A stretch of DNA of 15,379 nt from JAADEM01 sp965371855 (GTDB lineage: Bacteria > Bacteroidota > Bacteroidia > Bacteroidales > Marinilabiliaceae). The notes beneath the pieces are model-generated. The model was not told the DNA's origin. It searched no databases and worked only from the letters and a program-made list of their open reading frames with translations. A program made the position numbers and the translations under genes. Of this stretch, positions 7,753 through 15,185 are shown one piece after another; the first letter of the stretch is position 1; every line of letters starts with the position of its first letter. Location of the stretch: the NCBI GenBank assembly GCA_965371855.1, contig CBDUZZ010000089.1, forward strand, positions 1 to 15,379, in the 5' to 3' direction.

Positions 7753-9081
7753 ATGAGTAATATTCTCCGAATTATTCCATTTTCCAAAACAACAAAATAT
7801 TGGAACTCTTTAAAGTTTTTTTTCTTTTCTTTTCCATTCTTTTTCATAAACACCTCTACATCTATCGCTCAAACAGAAGGTTCTTACTTTCAAAAATCAT
7901 CAATAAAAACTGTTCAGCTACATAAGGCCGGTTGGAAAATGAGTTTTCCGATTATACAATTAAATAGTAAAGACCATCTGGTTTTAAGTTTTGATGACCT
8001 TGGAGAGGAGACAAAAAACTATAATTACACCCTTGTTCATTGTGATCATAGCTGGGAGCCATCAGATCTGCTGGAAACAGAATATATGACCGGCTATGCT
8101 CAGAATCCTCTTAATAATTATCAGTTTTCATTTAATACTAAATTCATTTACACTCACTACAAATTGGTTTTTCCTAATCAGGATTTTCAAATATTAAAAT
8201 CAGGAAATTACCTTATAAAAGTTTATGAGGACAATAATAAAGATGATCCTGTTCTTACATGGCCATTTATGGTATATGAACCATTGGTTCAAATAGTACC
8301 CAGAATAAAATATTCCACAAATTCCTCAGTTTATAAACAGATGCAGGAAGTTGATTTTAGCATAATACATCCACGTTTTGTGATTGATAACCCGATAGAT
8401 GAAATTAAAGTTAAAATTATGCAAAATGGCAGATTGGATAATCAGGTTACAGACCTAAAACCGGTATTTATCAGGGCTGGAGAATTAGTATACGATTATA
8501 ACAGGGAAAATCTTTTTGAGGGTGGCAATGAATATCGCTGGTTAGACATTAGAAGCACCAGATTTGCTCCTGAGTATATAAAAGAAATAGTATTTCATGA
8601 TCCATATTATCATTTTGAGCTTTTTCCTGCAAGTTCAAGAAACGATAAAGCATATTTTTACAAAGAAGATTTCAATGGTAAGTACTATATTGAAGTCAGG
8701 GAATATGATGATCCTGACATTGAAGCTGATTATGTATATGTTCATTTCAGTCTACCTGCTTTGATGCCTTACAGGGATGGTGATGTTTATGTACTTGGCG
8801 GATTAACCAATTGGCAGTTAAATGAAACAAATAAAATGGTATTCAATCTACAGAATATGTCCTATGAGCTCACCTTACTTTTGAAACAGGGATTTTATAA
8901 CTATCAGTATATTTTTAAAAAACACAATGAAACCAAAGGTATTTTAAAGGAAATTGAAGGTAGTTTTAGTCAAGCAGAAAATGATTACCGGATACTGGTA
9001 TATTACAAACGCACAGGAGATTACTATGATCACCTAATTGGAGTATCGTTGAGCAACTCTTTAAAATATACAGAGCCGTAG
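7753..9081 (+). CDS. Type IX secretion system plug protein (DUF5103)
   Basis: The protein matches the DUF5103 family, known from Flavobacterium johnsoniae as the Plug that closes the periplasmic end of the SprA translocon when no substrate is engaged. The 442-aa product has an N-terminal aromatic-rich hydrophobic segment (about 20-38) ending in SIAQ, read as a signal peptide cut near residue 39. Family signatures follow: YNYTLVHCDHSWEPSDL (90-106), NEYRWLDIRSTRF (259-271) and the GDVYVLGGLTNWQLN segment (343-357) of a C-terminal beta-sandwich domain. The protein should be periplasmic. It stands alone here, divergent from nqrA; none of its T9SS partners is in view. Confidence 0.93.
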   Translation: MSNILRIIPFSKTTKYWNSLKFFFFSFPFFFINTSTSIAQTEGSYFQKSSIKTVQLHKAGWKMSFPIIQLNSKDHLVLSFDDLGEETKNYNYTLVHCDHSWEPSDLLETEYMTGYAQNPLNNYQFSFNTKFIYTHYKLVFPNQDFQILKSGNYLIKVYEDNNKDDPVLTWPFMVYEPLVQIVPRIKYSTNSSVYKQMQEVDFSIIHPRFVIDNPIDEIKVKIMQNGRLDNQVTDLKPVFIRAGELVYDYNRENLFEGGNEYRWLDIRSTRFAPEYIKEIVFHDPYYHFELFPASSRNDKAYFYKEDFNGKYYIEVREYDDPDIEADYVYVHFSLPALMPYRDGDVYVLGGLTNWQLNETNKMVFNLQNMSYELTLLLKQGFYNYQYIFKKHNETKGILKEIEGSFSQAENDYRILVYYKRTGDYYDHLIGVSLSNSLKYTEP

Positions 9082-9082
9082 G

Positions 9083-9150
9083 GGATGTTTGGATGTGAGG
9101 ATATTTGGATGTGAGGATGTAGGGATTTATGATATTTGGATGTGCGATGT
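9083..9150 (+). repeat. Degenerate 16-bp tandem repeat
   Basis: Two near-identical 16-bp units (one mismatch) at 9083-9098 and 9099-9114 are followed by at least two diverged units. The array starts right after the plug-gene stop codon. Confidence 0.75.
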
Positions 9151-9341
9151 GGGAATTAGACAACTCCCAATATCGAACACCCAATTACCAATTTCCATTT
9201 TTTCGTTGTTCATTGGATATCGTATATTGAATGACTGTTTTGGGTTCCTTGTTTTTGGAGACTTGATTAGTCAGAAAAAAGCGTTAGAATAAGAAAAGGA
9301 AAACCCTGATAAATTTCATTCTTCCAGTATATAAAAGAGCG

Positions 9342-9349
9342 TAAATTTG
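9342..9349 (+). promoter_or_regulatory. Candidate -7 box for pruA
   Basis: TAAATTTG fits TAnnTTTG exactly and lies 47 bases upstream of the pruA ATG, giving a leader of about 40 bases rich in A. No clear -33 TTG is seen at the expected distance. Confidence 0.5.
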
Positions 9350-9396
9350 TATCTGAAAAAATATAAAACCAAAATTACCATTTAAAACATAACATT

Positions 9397-11028
9397 ATGC
9401 CAAAAGGATTTTTTAAAGTTCCGGTAGCTAAAAATGAGCCTATATTGAGCTATGCTCCGGGCACTGATGAGAGGGCTGAATTGAAAAAGCAGCTTGAGGA
9501 GTTCCGTTCCGTTGAGATGGACATTCCGATGTGTATTGGAGGTGAAGAGATTAGAACAGGCAAAAAAGTTTCTATTCATCCTCCACACGATATTAACCAC
9601 ACTTTAGGGTACTATCATCAGGGAGATGAAACCCACGTACACAAAGCTATTGATGCTGCACTTGAAGCACGTAAAGAGTGGTCGGAGATGAAATGGGAGC
9701 ATCGTGCTGCCATATTTTTAAAAGCAGCCGAATTAGTTGCAGGCCCTTACCGCCAGAAACTTAATGCTGCAACCATGTTGGGACAATCTAAAAATCCTTT
9801 TCAGGCTGAGATAGATGCAGCTTGTGAATTAGCTGATTTTTACCGCTTCAATGTACAGTACATGACACAGATATATTCTGACCAGCCGGATTCGGCACCG
9901 GGAATTTGGAACAGACTGGAGTATCGCCCGTTAGAAGGTTTTATTTTTGCATTAACGCCTTTTAACTTCACCTCAATTGCTGGTAACCTGCAGGCTGCTC
10001 CTGCCCTGATGGGTAATACTGTTGTTTGGAAACCTTCAAGAACTGCAATTTACTCAGCCAATATTCTGATGCAGATATTCAAAGAGGCCGGTGTTCCTGA
10101 TGGTGTTATAAACCTTGTTTACGCTTCGGGACCTGTAGCTGCTAAAGTTGTTTTCTCACACCCTGATTTTGCCGGATTCCATTTCACCGGCTCAACAGAG
10201 GTTTTTCAGAATATCTGGAAAGCTATCGGAACAAACATCCATAAATATAAAACATACCCACGCATAGTTGGTGAAACGGGTGGTAAAGATTATATTTTTG
10301 CTCACAAAACATGTGATGCCAAAGCTGTTGCAACAGCCATTTCAAGAGGTGCTTTCGAGTATCAGGGACAAAAATGTTCGGCTGCTTCAAGAGCTTACAT
10401 TCCTGAAAGCTGTTGGGAAGAGATACGCGGTTATGTTCATGAAGACCTTAAGAGCATGAAAATGGGTAGTGTTGAAGATTTCAGCAACTTCACAAATGCA
10501 GTTATTGACGAGGCTTCGTTTGATAAGCTGGCAGCTTCTATTGATGCAGCAAAAAGCCATCCTGAAGCAACAGTAATTGAAGGTGGTAACTACGACAAAT
10601 CGAAAGGTTATTTTATTGAACCAACTATTATCCTGACAACCAATCCTCATTATGACACTATGGAAGAGGAGTTGTTTGGGCCTGTTTTAACAATTTATGT
10701 GTATAAAGACAAAGAGACTGATGAGGCTTTGGACATGCTGGATAAAACATCAATCTATGCATTAACAGGAGCTATTTTCTCTCAAGACAGATATTTCATT
10801 GAAAAAGCTACCAAGCGACTTGTCAATACTGCCGGTAATTTCTACATCAACGATAAACCAACAGGAGCTGTTGTAGGCCAGCAGCCATTTGGAGGATCAA
10901 GAGGCTCGGGAACAAATGACAAGGCCGGTTCAATGATCAATCTTATGAGATGGGTTAGCCCACGTACTATCAAAGAGACTTTTGTTCCGGCGAAAGATTA
11001 CAGATATCCATTCCTTGAAGAAGAGTAA
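9397..11028 (+). CDS. pruA: L-glutamate gamma-semialdehyde dehydrogenase (delta-1-pyrroline-5-carboxylate dehydrogenase)
   Basis: The enzyme oxidises glutamate gamma-semialdehyde (from pyrroline-5-carboxylate) to glutamate with NAD+, the second step of proline catabolism. The 543-aa single-domain protein is of the stand-alone ALDH4-like type, not a PutA fusion. Visible active-site elements are N190 in LTPFNFTSIAGN, the NAD-fold motif FTGST (263-267), general base E293 in VGETGGKD, and nucleophile C327 in GQKCSAASRAYIP. QQPFGGSRGSGTNDKAG near the end is typical of this subfamily. The cytoplasmic enzyme probably has its own transcript: a promoter-like box lies upstream and a strong hairpin plus T6 directly downstream. 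No proline dehydrogenase gene is in view. Confidence 0.97.
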   Translation: MPKGFFKVPVAKNEPILSYAPGTDERAELKKQLEEFRSVEMDIPMCIGGEEIRTGKKVSIHPPHDINHTLGYYHQGDETHVHKAIDAALEARKEWSEMKWEHRAAIFLKAAELVAGPYRQKLNAATMLGQSKNPFQAEIDAACELADFYRFNVQYMTQIYSDQPDSAPGIWNRLEYRPLEGFIFALTPFNFTSIAGNLQAAPALMGNTVVWKPSRTAIYSANILMQIFKEAGVPDGVINLVYASGPVAAKVVFSHPDFAGFHFTGSTEVFQNIWKAIGTNIHKYKTYPRIVGETGGKDYIFAHKTCDAKAVATAISRGAFEYQGQKCSAASRAYIPESCWEEIRGYVHEDLKSMKMGSVEDFSNFTNAVIDEASFDKLAASIDAAKSHPEATVIEGGNYDKSKGYFIEPTIILTTNPHYDTMEEELFGPVLTIYVYKDKETDEALDMLDKTSIYALTGAIFSQDRYFIEKATKRLVNTAGNFYINDKPTGAVVGQQPFGGSRGSGTNDKAGSMINLMRWVSPRTIKETFVPAKDYRYPFLEEE

Positions 11029-11043
11029 ACAATTAATGGTACC

Positions 11044-11138
11044 ACCTCACCCTAACCCTCTCCTATCTAAAGGAGAGGGAACTTTCAAGATGCTGTTGCC
11101 CTTCTGCTTGAAGGAGAAGGGACAGGGTGAGGTTTTTT
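11044..11138 (+). terminator. Three-way-junction hairpin terminator after pruA
   Basis: ACCTCACCCT (11044-11053) pairs perfectly with AGGGTGAGGT (11124-11133), and T6 follows at 11133-11138, a normal intrinsic terminator arrangement. Inside the outer stem are two further hairpins: CCCTCTCCT with AGGAGAGGG (9 bp), and CCCTTCT with AGAAGGG (7 bp). The whole element folds as a small cloverleaf. It begins 15 bases after the pruA stop. Confidence 0.75.
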
Positions 11139-11233
11139 GAAAATGCGATAAAACACGTATAGTTTTTATTATTTTAGAATTCACCATCCACTTAAGGATT
11201 ATATAGAGGCACGGAGCCACAAAGTGTTTTTTT

Positions 11234-11250
11234 ATTCGTGCATTCGCGGC
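11234..11250 (+). repeat. 17-bp dispersed motif copy
   Basis: ATTCGTGCATTCGCGGC, identical to the minus-strand copy at 1658-1674 and one base different from 600-616. It is the only copy recognised in the right half of the window. Confidence 0.8.
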
Positions 11251-11296
11251 TATTTAATCATCCCACTTGTGTGTCAATATTCCTTTCTTCCTTGTG

Positions 11297-11324
11297 CCTT
11301 ACACCTTATACCTTATACCTTAAT
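11297..11324 (+). repeat. Four 7-bp tandem units (CCTTATA type)
   Basis: Units read CCTTACA, CCTTATA, CCTTATA, CCTTAAT in direct succession. This is a short simple repeat with no evident role. Confidence 0.8.
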
Positions 11325-11409
11325 TGTTATGGTTTTTTCATTTTAGCAAAATGTTTACAAAAAGTTAACAATTATCTCAAATACAAATAAGTTTAGCTTA
11401 GTATTTTAC

Positions 11410-11417
11410 TACTTTTG
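11410..11417 (+). promoter_or_regulatory. Candidate -7 box for the divIC-like gene
   Basis: TACTTTTG fits TAnnTTTG exactly and lies 16 bases before the ATG at 11434, implying a leader of about 10 bases. A matching -33 element is not clear. Confidence 0.45.
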
Positions 11418-11433
11418 TAAAAACGGATTCATC

Positions 11434-11742
11434 ATGGGTTTGAAAAAGACATGGCAAACTATACCATCGGTACTAAAAAACAAATATGCCATTGCAATAA
11501 TTGTTTTCATTGTATGGGTAGCTCTTTTTGATCAGAACAGCCTTCTTTTTCGTTATAAGCTATCTTCCCGAATAAACAAAATAGAAAAACAGAAAGAGCT
11601 CTATCAGGAACAGATTGAGATGAATAAAAGAAAGATGGAAGAGCTTCAAAGTAACACTGAAAATCTTGAAAAATTTGCCAGAGAAGAATATCTAATGAAA
11701 AAAGATGATGAAGTCGTCTTCGTCATTAAAGAGGAAGAGTAG
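11434..11742 (+). CDS. Septum formation initiator family protein (DivIC/FtsB)
   Basis: FtsB/DivIC proteins are small bitopic membrane proteins that join the FtsL-FtsQ (DivIB) subcomplex of the divisome. The 102-aa product has the expected layout: a short cytoplasmic N-terminus, one membrane helix (about 18-34), a charged coiled coil (about 43-78), and the conserved end LEKFAREEYLMKKDDEVVFVI. Length is normal for the family. The gene likely starts its own transcript and may be co-transcribed with the small membrane-protein gene 121 bases downstream. The family call is firm; the exact orthology (FtsB or DivIC) cannot be decided here. Confidence 0.93.
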   Translation: MGLKKTWQTIPSVLKNKYAIAIIVFIVWVALFDQNSLLFRYKLSSRINKIEKQKELYQEQIEMNKRKMEELQSNTENLEKFAREEYLMKKDDEVVFVIKEEE

Positions 11743-11743
11743 G

Positions 11744-11863
11744 ATGCGGAGCGATAGCGAAGTCCCGAATATCGGGATGCGATGTAGGATTTACGATGTA
11801 GGATATTTGGATTTTGTGATTTCAACTGGCCTTAACAATTTAACAATTCAACAATTATAATTA
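11744..11863 (+). repeat. Spacer with small palindrome and repeat remnants
   Basis: The spacer contains CCCGA-ATA-TCGGG (a 5-bp stem), GATGTAGGAT units resembling the array at 9083-9150, and AACAATT units just before the next gene. No terminator with a T-run is seen, so read-through into the next gene is possible. Confidence 0.55.
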
Positions 11864-12181
11864 ATGATTTACAAATCTCTCTCGATACTGTATTACCTTG
11901 GAATGGTTTTTTTGTTTATAGGTATAGTATTATTACTGACTGACATAAACGGTGGGTTAATTGTTTATTCCATTGGTGCTATTCCAATAGCTGCAATACG
12001 TTTATATAACCGTATAGTCTGCCAACCTGACAAACGCAGGATAAACACCATTCTTATGTTTAGTTCACTATTTCTGATTGCTGCCGGAACAGCAAAATAT
12101 TATCAGGCATCTTACTGGATTGTTTTCATTCTGATAACAGCCGTTATTGATTTTTATGTGAGCTTTAGAAAGGTAAGATAG
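11864..12181 (+). CDS. Small multi-pass membrane protein, unknown function
   Basis: The 105-aa product is strongly hydrophobic with four likely membrane helices (about 8-26, 30-48, 62-77 and 82-100). They are separated by a basic loop, RLYNRIVCQPDKRR, which should be cytoplasmic. No catalytic motif is visible. I do not recognise a named family, although small membrane proteins of this kind follow divIC-like genes in other Bacteroidota as I recall. Codon use and composition resemble the neighbours and the frame is clean, so it is probably a real gene. It may share a transcript with the division gene upstream; a role in the cell envelope is only a guess. Confidence 0.75.
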   Translation: MIYKSLSILYYLGMVFLFIGIVLLLTDINGGLIVYSIGAIPIAAIRLYNRIVCQPDKRRINTILMFSSLFLIAAGTAKYYQASYWIVFILITAVIDFYVSFRKVR

Positions 12182-12593
12182 GTTCTATGGCTCTATGGAT
12201 AAAGGGTTAAATTGCTCAGGGTTTTGTTTACATGTAATTTTACTTATAACATGTAGCTTTCTTCAAACTATTCATGATTATTTTCCGCTATTCATTAAGC
12301 TTGCAATAATTTTTCTTATGTTTGTGTCAGCAATGCACACATTCTCAACTGATGAAACATAAATCAATTACACCAAAACCTTCGCATTCCCACTATTTAC
12401 AGAGAGAGAGAGAGAGGGAGAGAGACCTGGGTTCATAGTTCAATGTTTCTGCCTGACCATCTCACAGATATTCCTCAATCCCTCAATTTTCTTATCTCGT
12501 TTAAGTTTCACGGTTGTACTGTTTGTAGCATTAATTGCAACTATTACCGGTATGTAGTTATATCAATACCATCTATGATAATAAAACTCAAAT
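12182..12593 (+). other. 412-base gap with AG microsatellite, no supported gene
   Basis: No gene is convincing on either strand. Open minus-strand stretches of about 30-40 codons exist (one ending at 12278-12280, another running from about 12560 to 12441), but neither has a recognisable motif. A dinucleotide AG tract lies at 12401-12425. No exact TAnnTTTG promoter box was found before the permease gene. Confidence 0.6.
12401..12425 (+). repeat. AG dinucleotide tract
   Basis: Eight perfect AG units (12401-12416) are followed by GG and further AG units. Dinucleotide tracts of this length are uncommon in bacterial chromosomes. It lies about 170 bases upstream of the ABC permease start. Confidence 0.9.
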
Positions 12594-13835
12594 ATGATTA
12601 GAAATCTCCTTTTCGACATATATTATTCTATAGCACATCAGAAGTTGCGTACTATCTTAACCGGATTTGGAGTGGCATGGGGAATATTTATTCTTGTTTT
12701 ACTGCTTGGTGCAAGCGGAGGATTAGAAAAAGGAATATTACAGTTGTTAAGTGGGTTTGCCCAAAACAGCATATGGCTATATGGCGGGAACTCAACTGCT
12801 GAGAAAGGAAATAATAAATTTACAAAACCGGTAATTTTTAGTTCACTAACAATAAATCAACTTAAAGAAAACTATCCTGAACAAATTGAATTCATTAGTC
12901 CCGAAGCCAGGATTGCAAGCAAAATTATTTACAAAGAGAAAAATCTGAATGCACAACTTCTATGTGTAATGCCTGACTACTTTAATATTAAAATACTTAA
13001 ACCGAAATATGGTCGATTGTTAAACCAAGGCGATAATATTAGAAAGAGCAAAGTGGCAGTTATTGGGAAGCAAGTAAAAGATCAGGCCTTTGGAGACAAA
13101 CATGCAATTGGTAATGAATTGCAAATAGGCAACACTTTTTTCAAAATTGTAGGTGTTTTAAAAGGAGGTTCAATATTTAGCCAGTCCGAACAAAACATGG
13201 TATTTGTTCCATACCAAACATCAACTGTTTGTTTAAACATGAAGGATGAATTTAAAGTGATAGGTCTTACCCTTAACAAAACCTGTAACACAGAAATAGC
13301 TGAAACCCACATAAAAAAGTATTTTGGCAGGCTCTTAGGTATTGATTCGGATGATACAAATGCCCTTTATGTATTCAACTTTAACCAACAGGTTAAGTCT
13401 TTTCATAAAATATTTAACGGCCTCAATATTTTCTTTTGGTTTATTGGAATCTGCCTGTTGCTAAGTGGCATGGTGGGAGTAAGCAACATTATGTTTGTAA
13501 TTGTGCATGAACGAACCCGTGAGATTGGCATCAGAAAAGCAGTAGGAGCTAAACGGAAACATATTTTATGGATGATACTATTTGAGTCGGCATCAGTTAC
13601 ATTGATTGCCGGTATAGCAGGTATAGTACTTGGCGCAGGTACTCTATCCGTTATAGGGTATGCAATAAAAAAACTTGCCGATAAAGATTTCTTAATAAAA
13701 GATATAAGCATAAACTGGGCAACTATCGCAGGTGCACTTTTTGTACTGATTATTTCCGGTATAATAGCAGGCTTGATACCGGCTAAACGAGCAACAGAGA
13801 TAGAACCAATAGAAGCTATAAGAATGGATACATGA
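12594..13835 (+). CDS. MacB/FtsX-type ABC transporter permease
   Basis: This is a permease of the MacB-like (type VII ABC) class, which works with a periplasmic adaptor and a separate ATPase to export compounds or peptides or to move envelope components. The 413-aa protein has the standard layout: an N-terminal amphipathic segment and first helix (about 21-42), a MacB-type periplasmic domain (about 45-270), then three helices (about 278-300, 328-356, 375-395). The coupling segment ERTREIGIRKAVGAKRKHIL (306-325) and the end PAKRATEIEPIEAIRMD are hallmarks. It has no nucleotide-binding domain, and no ATPase gene is nearby. It is followed 42 bases later by the adaptor gene, so the two form a pair. 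Substrate unknown. Confidence 0.93.
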   Translation: MIRNLLFDIYYSIAHQKLRTILTGFGVAWGIFILVLLLGASGGLEKGILQLLSGFAQNSIWLYGGNSTAEKGNNKFTKPVIFSSLTINQLKENYPEQIEFISPEARIASKIIYKEKNLNAQLLCVMPDYFNIKILKPKYGRLLNQGDNIRKSKVAVIGKQVKDQAFGDKHAIGNELQIGNTFFKIVGVLKGGSIFSQSEQNMVFVPYQTSTVCLNMKDEFKVIGLTLNKTCNTEIAETHIKKYFGRLLGIDSDDTNALYVFNFNQQVKSFHKIFNGLNIFFWFIGICLLLSGMVGVSNIMFVIVHERTREIGIRKAVGAKRKHILWMILFESASVTLIAGIAGIVLGAGTLSVIGYAIKKLADKDFLIKDISINWATIAGALFVLIISGIIAGLIPAKRATEIEPIEAIRMDT

Positions 13836-13840
13836 GTTTA

Positions 13841-13865
13841 AAAGTTATAAAGTTCATAAAGTTGA
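13841..13865 (+). repeat. Short AAAGTT tandem units in permease-adaptor spacer
   Basis: Three successive units (AAAGTTAT, AAAGTTCAT, AAAGTTGA) fill the 42-base gap between the permease and adaptor genes. No function is evident. Confidence 0.7.
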
Positions 13866-13877
13866 AAGTAAAAACAT

Positions 13878-14963
13878 ATGAAAAAGAACATTACAAACAT
13901 TATTCTGGGGATATTACTAATTACCGTTATAGCACTAATTGTATGGCGGCACAGTAGAAAAAATAATCAAATACCTGATATATTACTTGGCAAACCATTT
14001 ATTGATGTGGTTGAAGTAAAAAGCAAAATAGCCGGAAAGCTACTGCCGGCACAAGAGGTTGAAATTAAATCGAGTGTATCGGGAATTATTGAAGAGCTGT
14101 TTGTTAACATTGGAGATTCAGCAGTTATAGGAACTCCTATTGCAAAAATAAAACCCGCACCCGAACCTGAAGAACTTGAGAATGCCCGTAAGCATCTGAA
14201 AACAGCAACTATACAGTACACTATGGAGAAAAGCATCTATGATCGTAAAGTAAGAGTGGAGGCCAAAGGCGGAATGGCTGAATCAGAGATGGAACAAGCA
14301 AAATATCGTGTAGAAATTAAAGAGTTGGAAATGTTAGCAGCTCAAAAAAAATTAAGACTGTTGCTAAAGGGCTATCTCGACAAAGAACAAAAAGAGAATA
14401 ATATTATTACATCCACAACCAAAGGAATTATTACCGAATTACCGGTAAAAACAGGGCAGACAATAATTAAACGCAATACGAATAACGACGGAACAACAAT
14501 TGCTCTTGTGGCTAACATGGAAAAACTTTTGTTTAAAGGACAAATCAGTGAATATGAAGTTAACAAGATTAAGCCGGGAATGCCACTAACTCTTGTGATA
14601 GGAGCATACAACAACTTAAACTGTAACGGACGCATAACCCTTGTAGCACCACAAGCAAACAGAGGGCAACAAACGGCACAGTTCAACTTTGAGGCTTCCG
14701 TAAATTTCCCTTTCGATTCGCTGGAAGTGAAAACAGGATTAACTGTTGTTGCCGAATTTATAACACAAAAAACCGATAGCGTTTTGTGCATTGAAGAGAA
14801 GTATTTGAATTATAGCGGCGATTCTATTTTTGTGGTTACGGTAGATGCATCAAACGAACAGGTTAAAAAGATAATAACACCGGGGCTGTCAGATGGAACT
14901 AAAACAGAAGTGTTAGACGGACTGACGTTAGATGAAAAACTAAAACCTATTGATTGGAATTAA
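13878..14963 (+). CDS. Efflux periplasmic adaptor protein (MacA/HlyD family)
   Basis: The adaptor links an inner-membrane ABC permease to an outer-membrane channel. The 361-aa product has an N-terminal membrane anchor (about 5-24), the first lipoyl half (about 55-92, with VSGIIEELFVNIGDSAVIGTPIAKI), a helical hairpin (about 96-168), the second lipoyl half (about 177-197, TTKGIITELPVKTGQTI) and a beta-barrel domain (about 205-290). The hairpin is short, as in MacA-like rather than long HlyD proteins. It lies 42 bases after the MacB-type permease, which fits a MacAB-like unit. An ATPase and an outer-membrane TolC-like protein would still be needed; neither is in the window. Confidence 0.93.
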   Translation: MKKNITNIILGILLITVIALIVWRHSRKNNQIPDILLGKPFIDVVEVKSKIAGKLLPAQEVEIKSSVSGIIEELFVNIGDSAVIGTPIAKIKPAPEPEELENARKHLKTATIQYTMEKSIYDRKVRVEAKGGMAESEMEQAKYRVEIKELEMLAAQKKLRLLLKGYLDKEQKENNIITSTTKGIITELPVKTGQTIIKRNTNNDGTTIALVANMEKLLFKGQISEYEVNKIKPGMPLTLVIGAYNNLNCNGRITLVAPQANRGQQTAQFNFEASVNFPFDSLEVKTGLTVVAEFITQKTDSVLCIEEKYLNYSGDSIFVVTVDASNEQVKKIITPGLSDGTKTEVLDGLTLDEKLKPIDWN

Positions 14964-14976
14964 TAGAAAATAAAGT

Positions 14977-15013
14977 TTAGTCGGGGCGCGACTCAAAGTC
15001 GCACTCCGACTAA
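14977..15013. repeat. Palindromic element after the adaptor gene
   Basis: TTAGTCGGGGCGCGACT (14977-14993) and AGTCGCACTCCGACTAA (14997-15013) pair at 15 of 17 positions around a 3-base loop. It starts 13 bases after the adaptor stop. There is no T-run on the plus side, so it is a poor intrinsic terminator, though it could protect the mRNA 3' end. Its GC content stands out from the surroundings. Confidence 0.75.
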
Positions 15014-15049
15014 TTACAAAAAATGATTGAATTATTTGAAAACCTTTCC

Positions 15050-15134
15050 CGCTCTCCTCATTCCCCTGAGAGGGATGTCCTCCGCACAGAACGCATTGGA
15101 CATTTCCCCTTTAGGGGATAAAAGGGGTGAGCGC
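15050..15134. repeat. Imperfect inverted repeat before the HTH gene
   Basis: CGCTCTCCTCATTCCCCT and the GGGATGTCC that follows pair imperfectly with GGACATTTCCC and AGGGGATAAAAGGGGTGAGCG on the right. The CTCTCC/GGGGTGAG vocabulary resembles the pruA terminator element, but no T-run follows. It overlaps a 32-codon open frame (15023-15121) that I do not regard as a gene. Confidence 0.55.
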
Positions 15135-15144
15135 AGGCGAATAA

Positions 15145-15152
15145 TAAGTTTG
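15145..15152 (+). promoter_or_regulatory. Candidate -7 box for the HTH gene
   Basis: TAAGTTTG fits TAnnTTTG exactly and lies 33 bases before the ATG at 15186. This suggests that the HTH gene has its own transcript, separate from the transporter pair. Confidence 0.45.
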
Positions 15153-15185
15153 AATATCACATCGAATCAGATAATACTTTAAATT

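Larger units (their letters stand above)
9082..9396 (+). other. Intergenic region with tandem repeat and pruA promoter
   Basis: No gene is supported here. Positions 9083-9114 hold two 16-bp units (GGATGTTTGGATGTGA and GGATATTTGGATGTGA) followed by decayed units to about 9150. The same GATGTAGGAT/ATATTTGGAT vocabulary recurs at 11780-11815 downstream of the divIC-like gene. The rest is AT-rich and leads to the candidate pruA promoter. Confidence 0.7.
11029..11433 (+). other. Intergenic repeat mosaic between pruA and the divIC-like gene
   Basis: No gene is supported. After the terminator structure come a 17-bp dispersed motif (11234-11250), four 7-bp CCTTATA-type units (11297-11324), and an AT-rich leader with a promoter-like box. 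The mosaic of unrelated short repeats is typical of fast-changing spacers in this genome. Confidence 0.7.

Noticed and set aside
9089..9292. 67-codon plus-strand open frame after the plug gene
   Set aside because: Its first half translates the 16-bp tandem repeat, and the rest has no motif. It is a repeat-derived frame.
12230..12254. ACATGT at both ends of a short AT-rich segment, possible operator
   Set aside because: The arms are only 6 bp and each is itself a palindrome, no promoter box is nearby, and such pairs arise often by chance.
12278..12360. Minus-strand open stretch ending ADTNIRKIIASLMNSGK, possible gene remnant
   Set aside because: It is only about 28 codons, with a stop just upstream in frame and no recognisable family. 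Open frames of this length are expected by chance in AT-rich DNA.
12441..12560. Minus-strand open stretch of about 40 codons ending LRNICEMVRQKH
   Set aside because: It looks slightly protein-like, but it is short, has no start and matches no family I can name. A transposon remnant is possible but unsupported.
15023..15121. 32-codon open frame (begins MIELFENLSRSP) between the adaptor and HTH genes
   Set aside because: Most of it lies within the imperfect inverted repeat at 15050-15134, its end is made of repeat sequence, and no leader-peptide or protease-site motif is visible. A precursor peptide cannot be argued from this.
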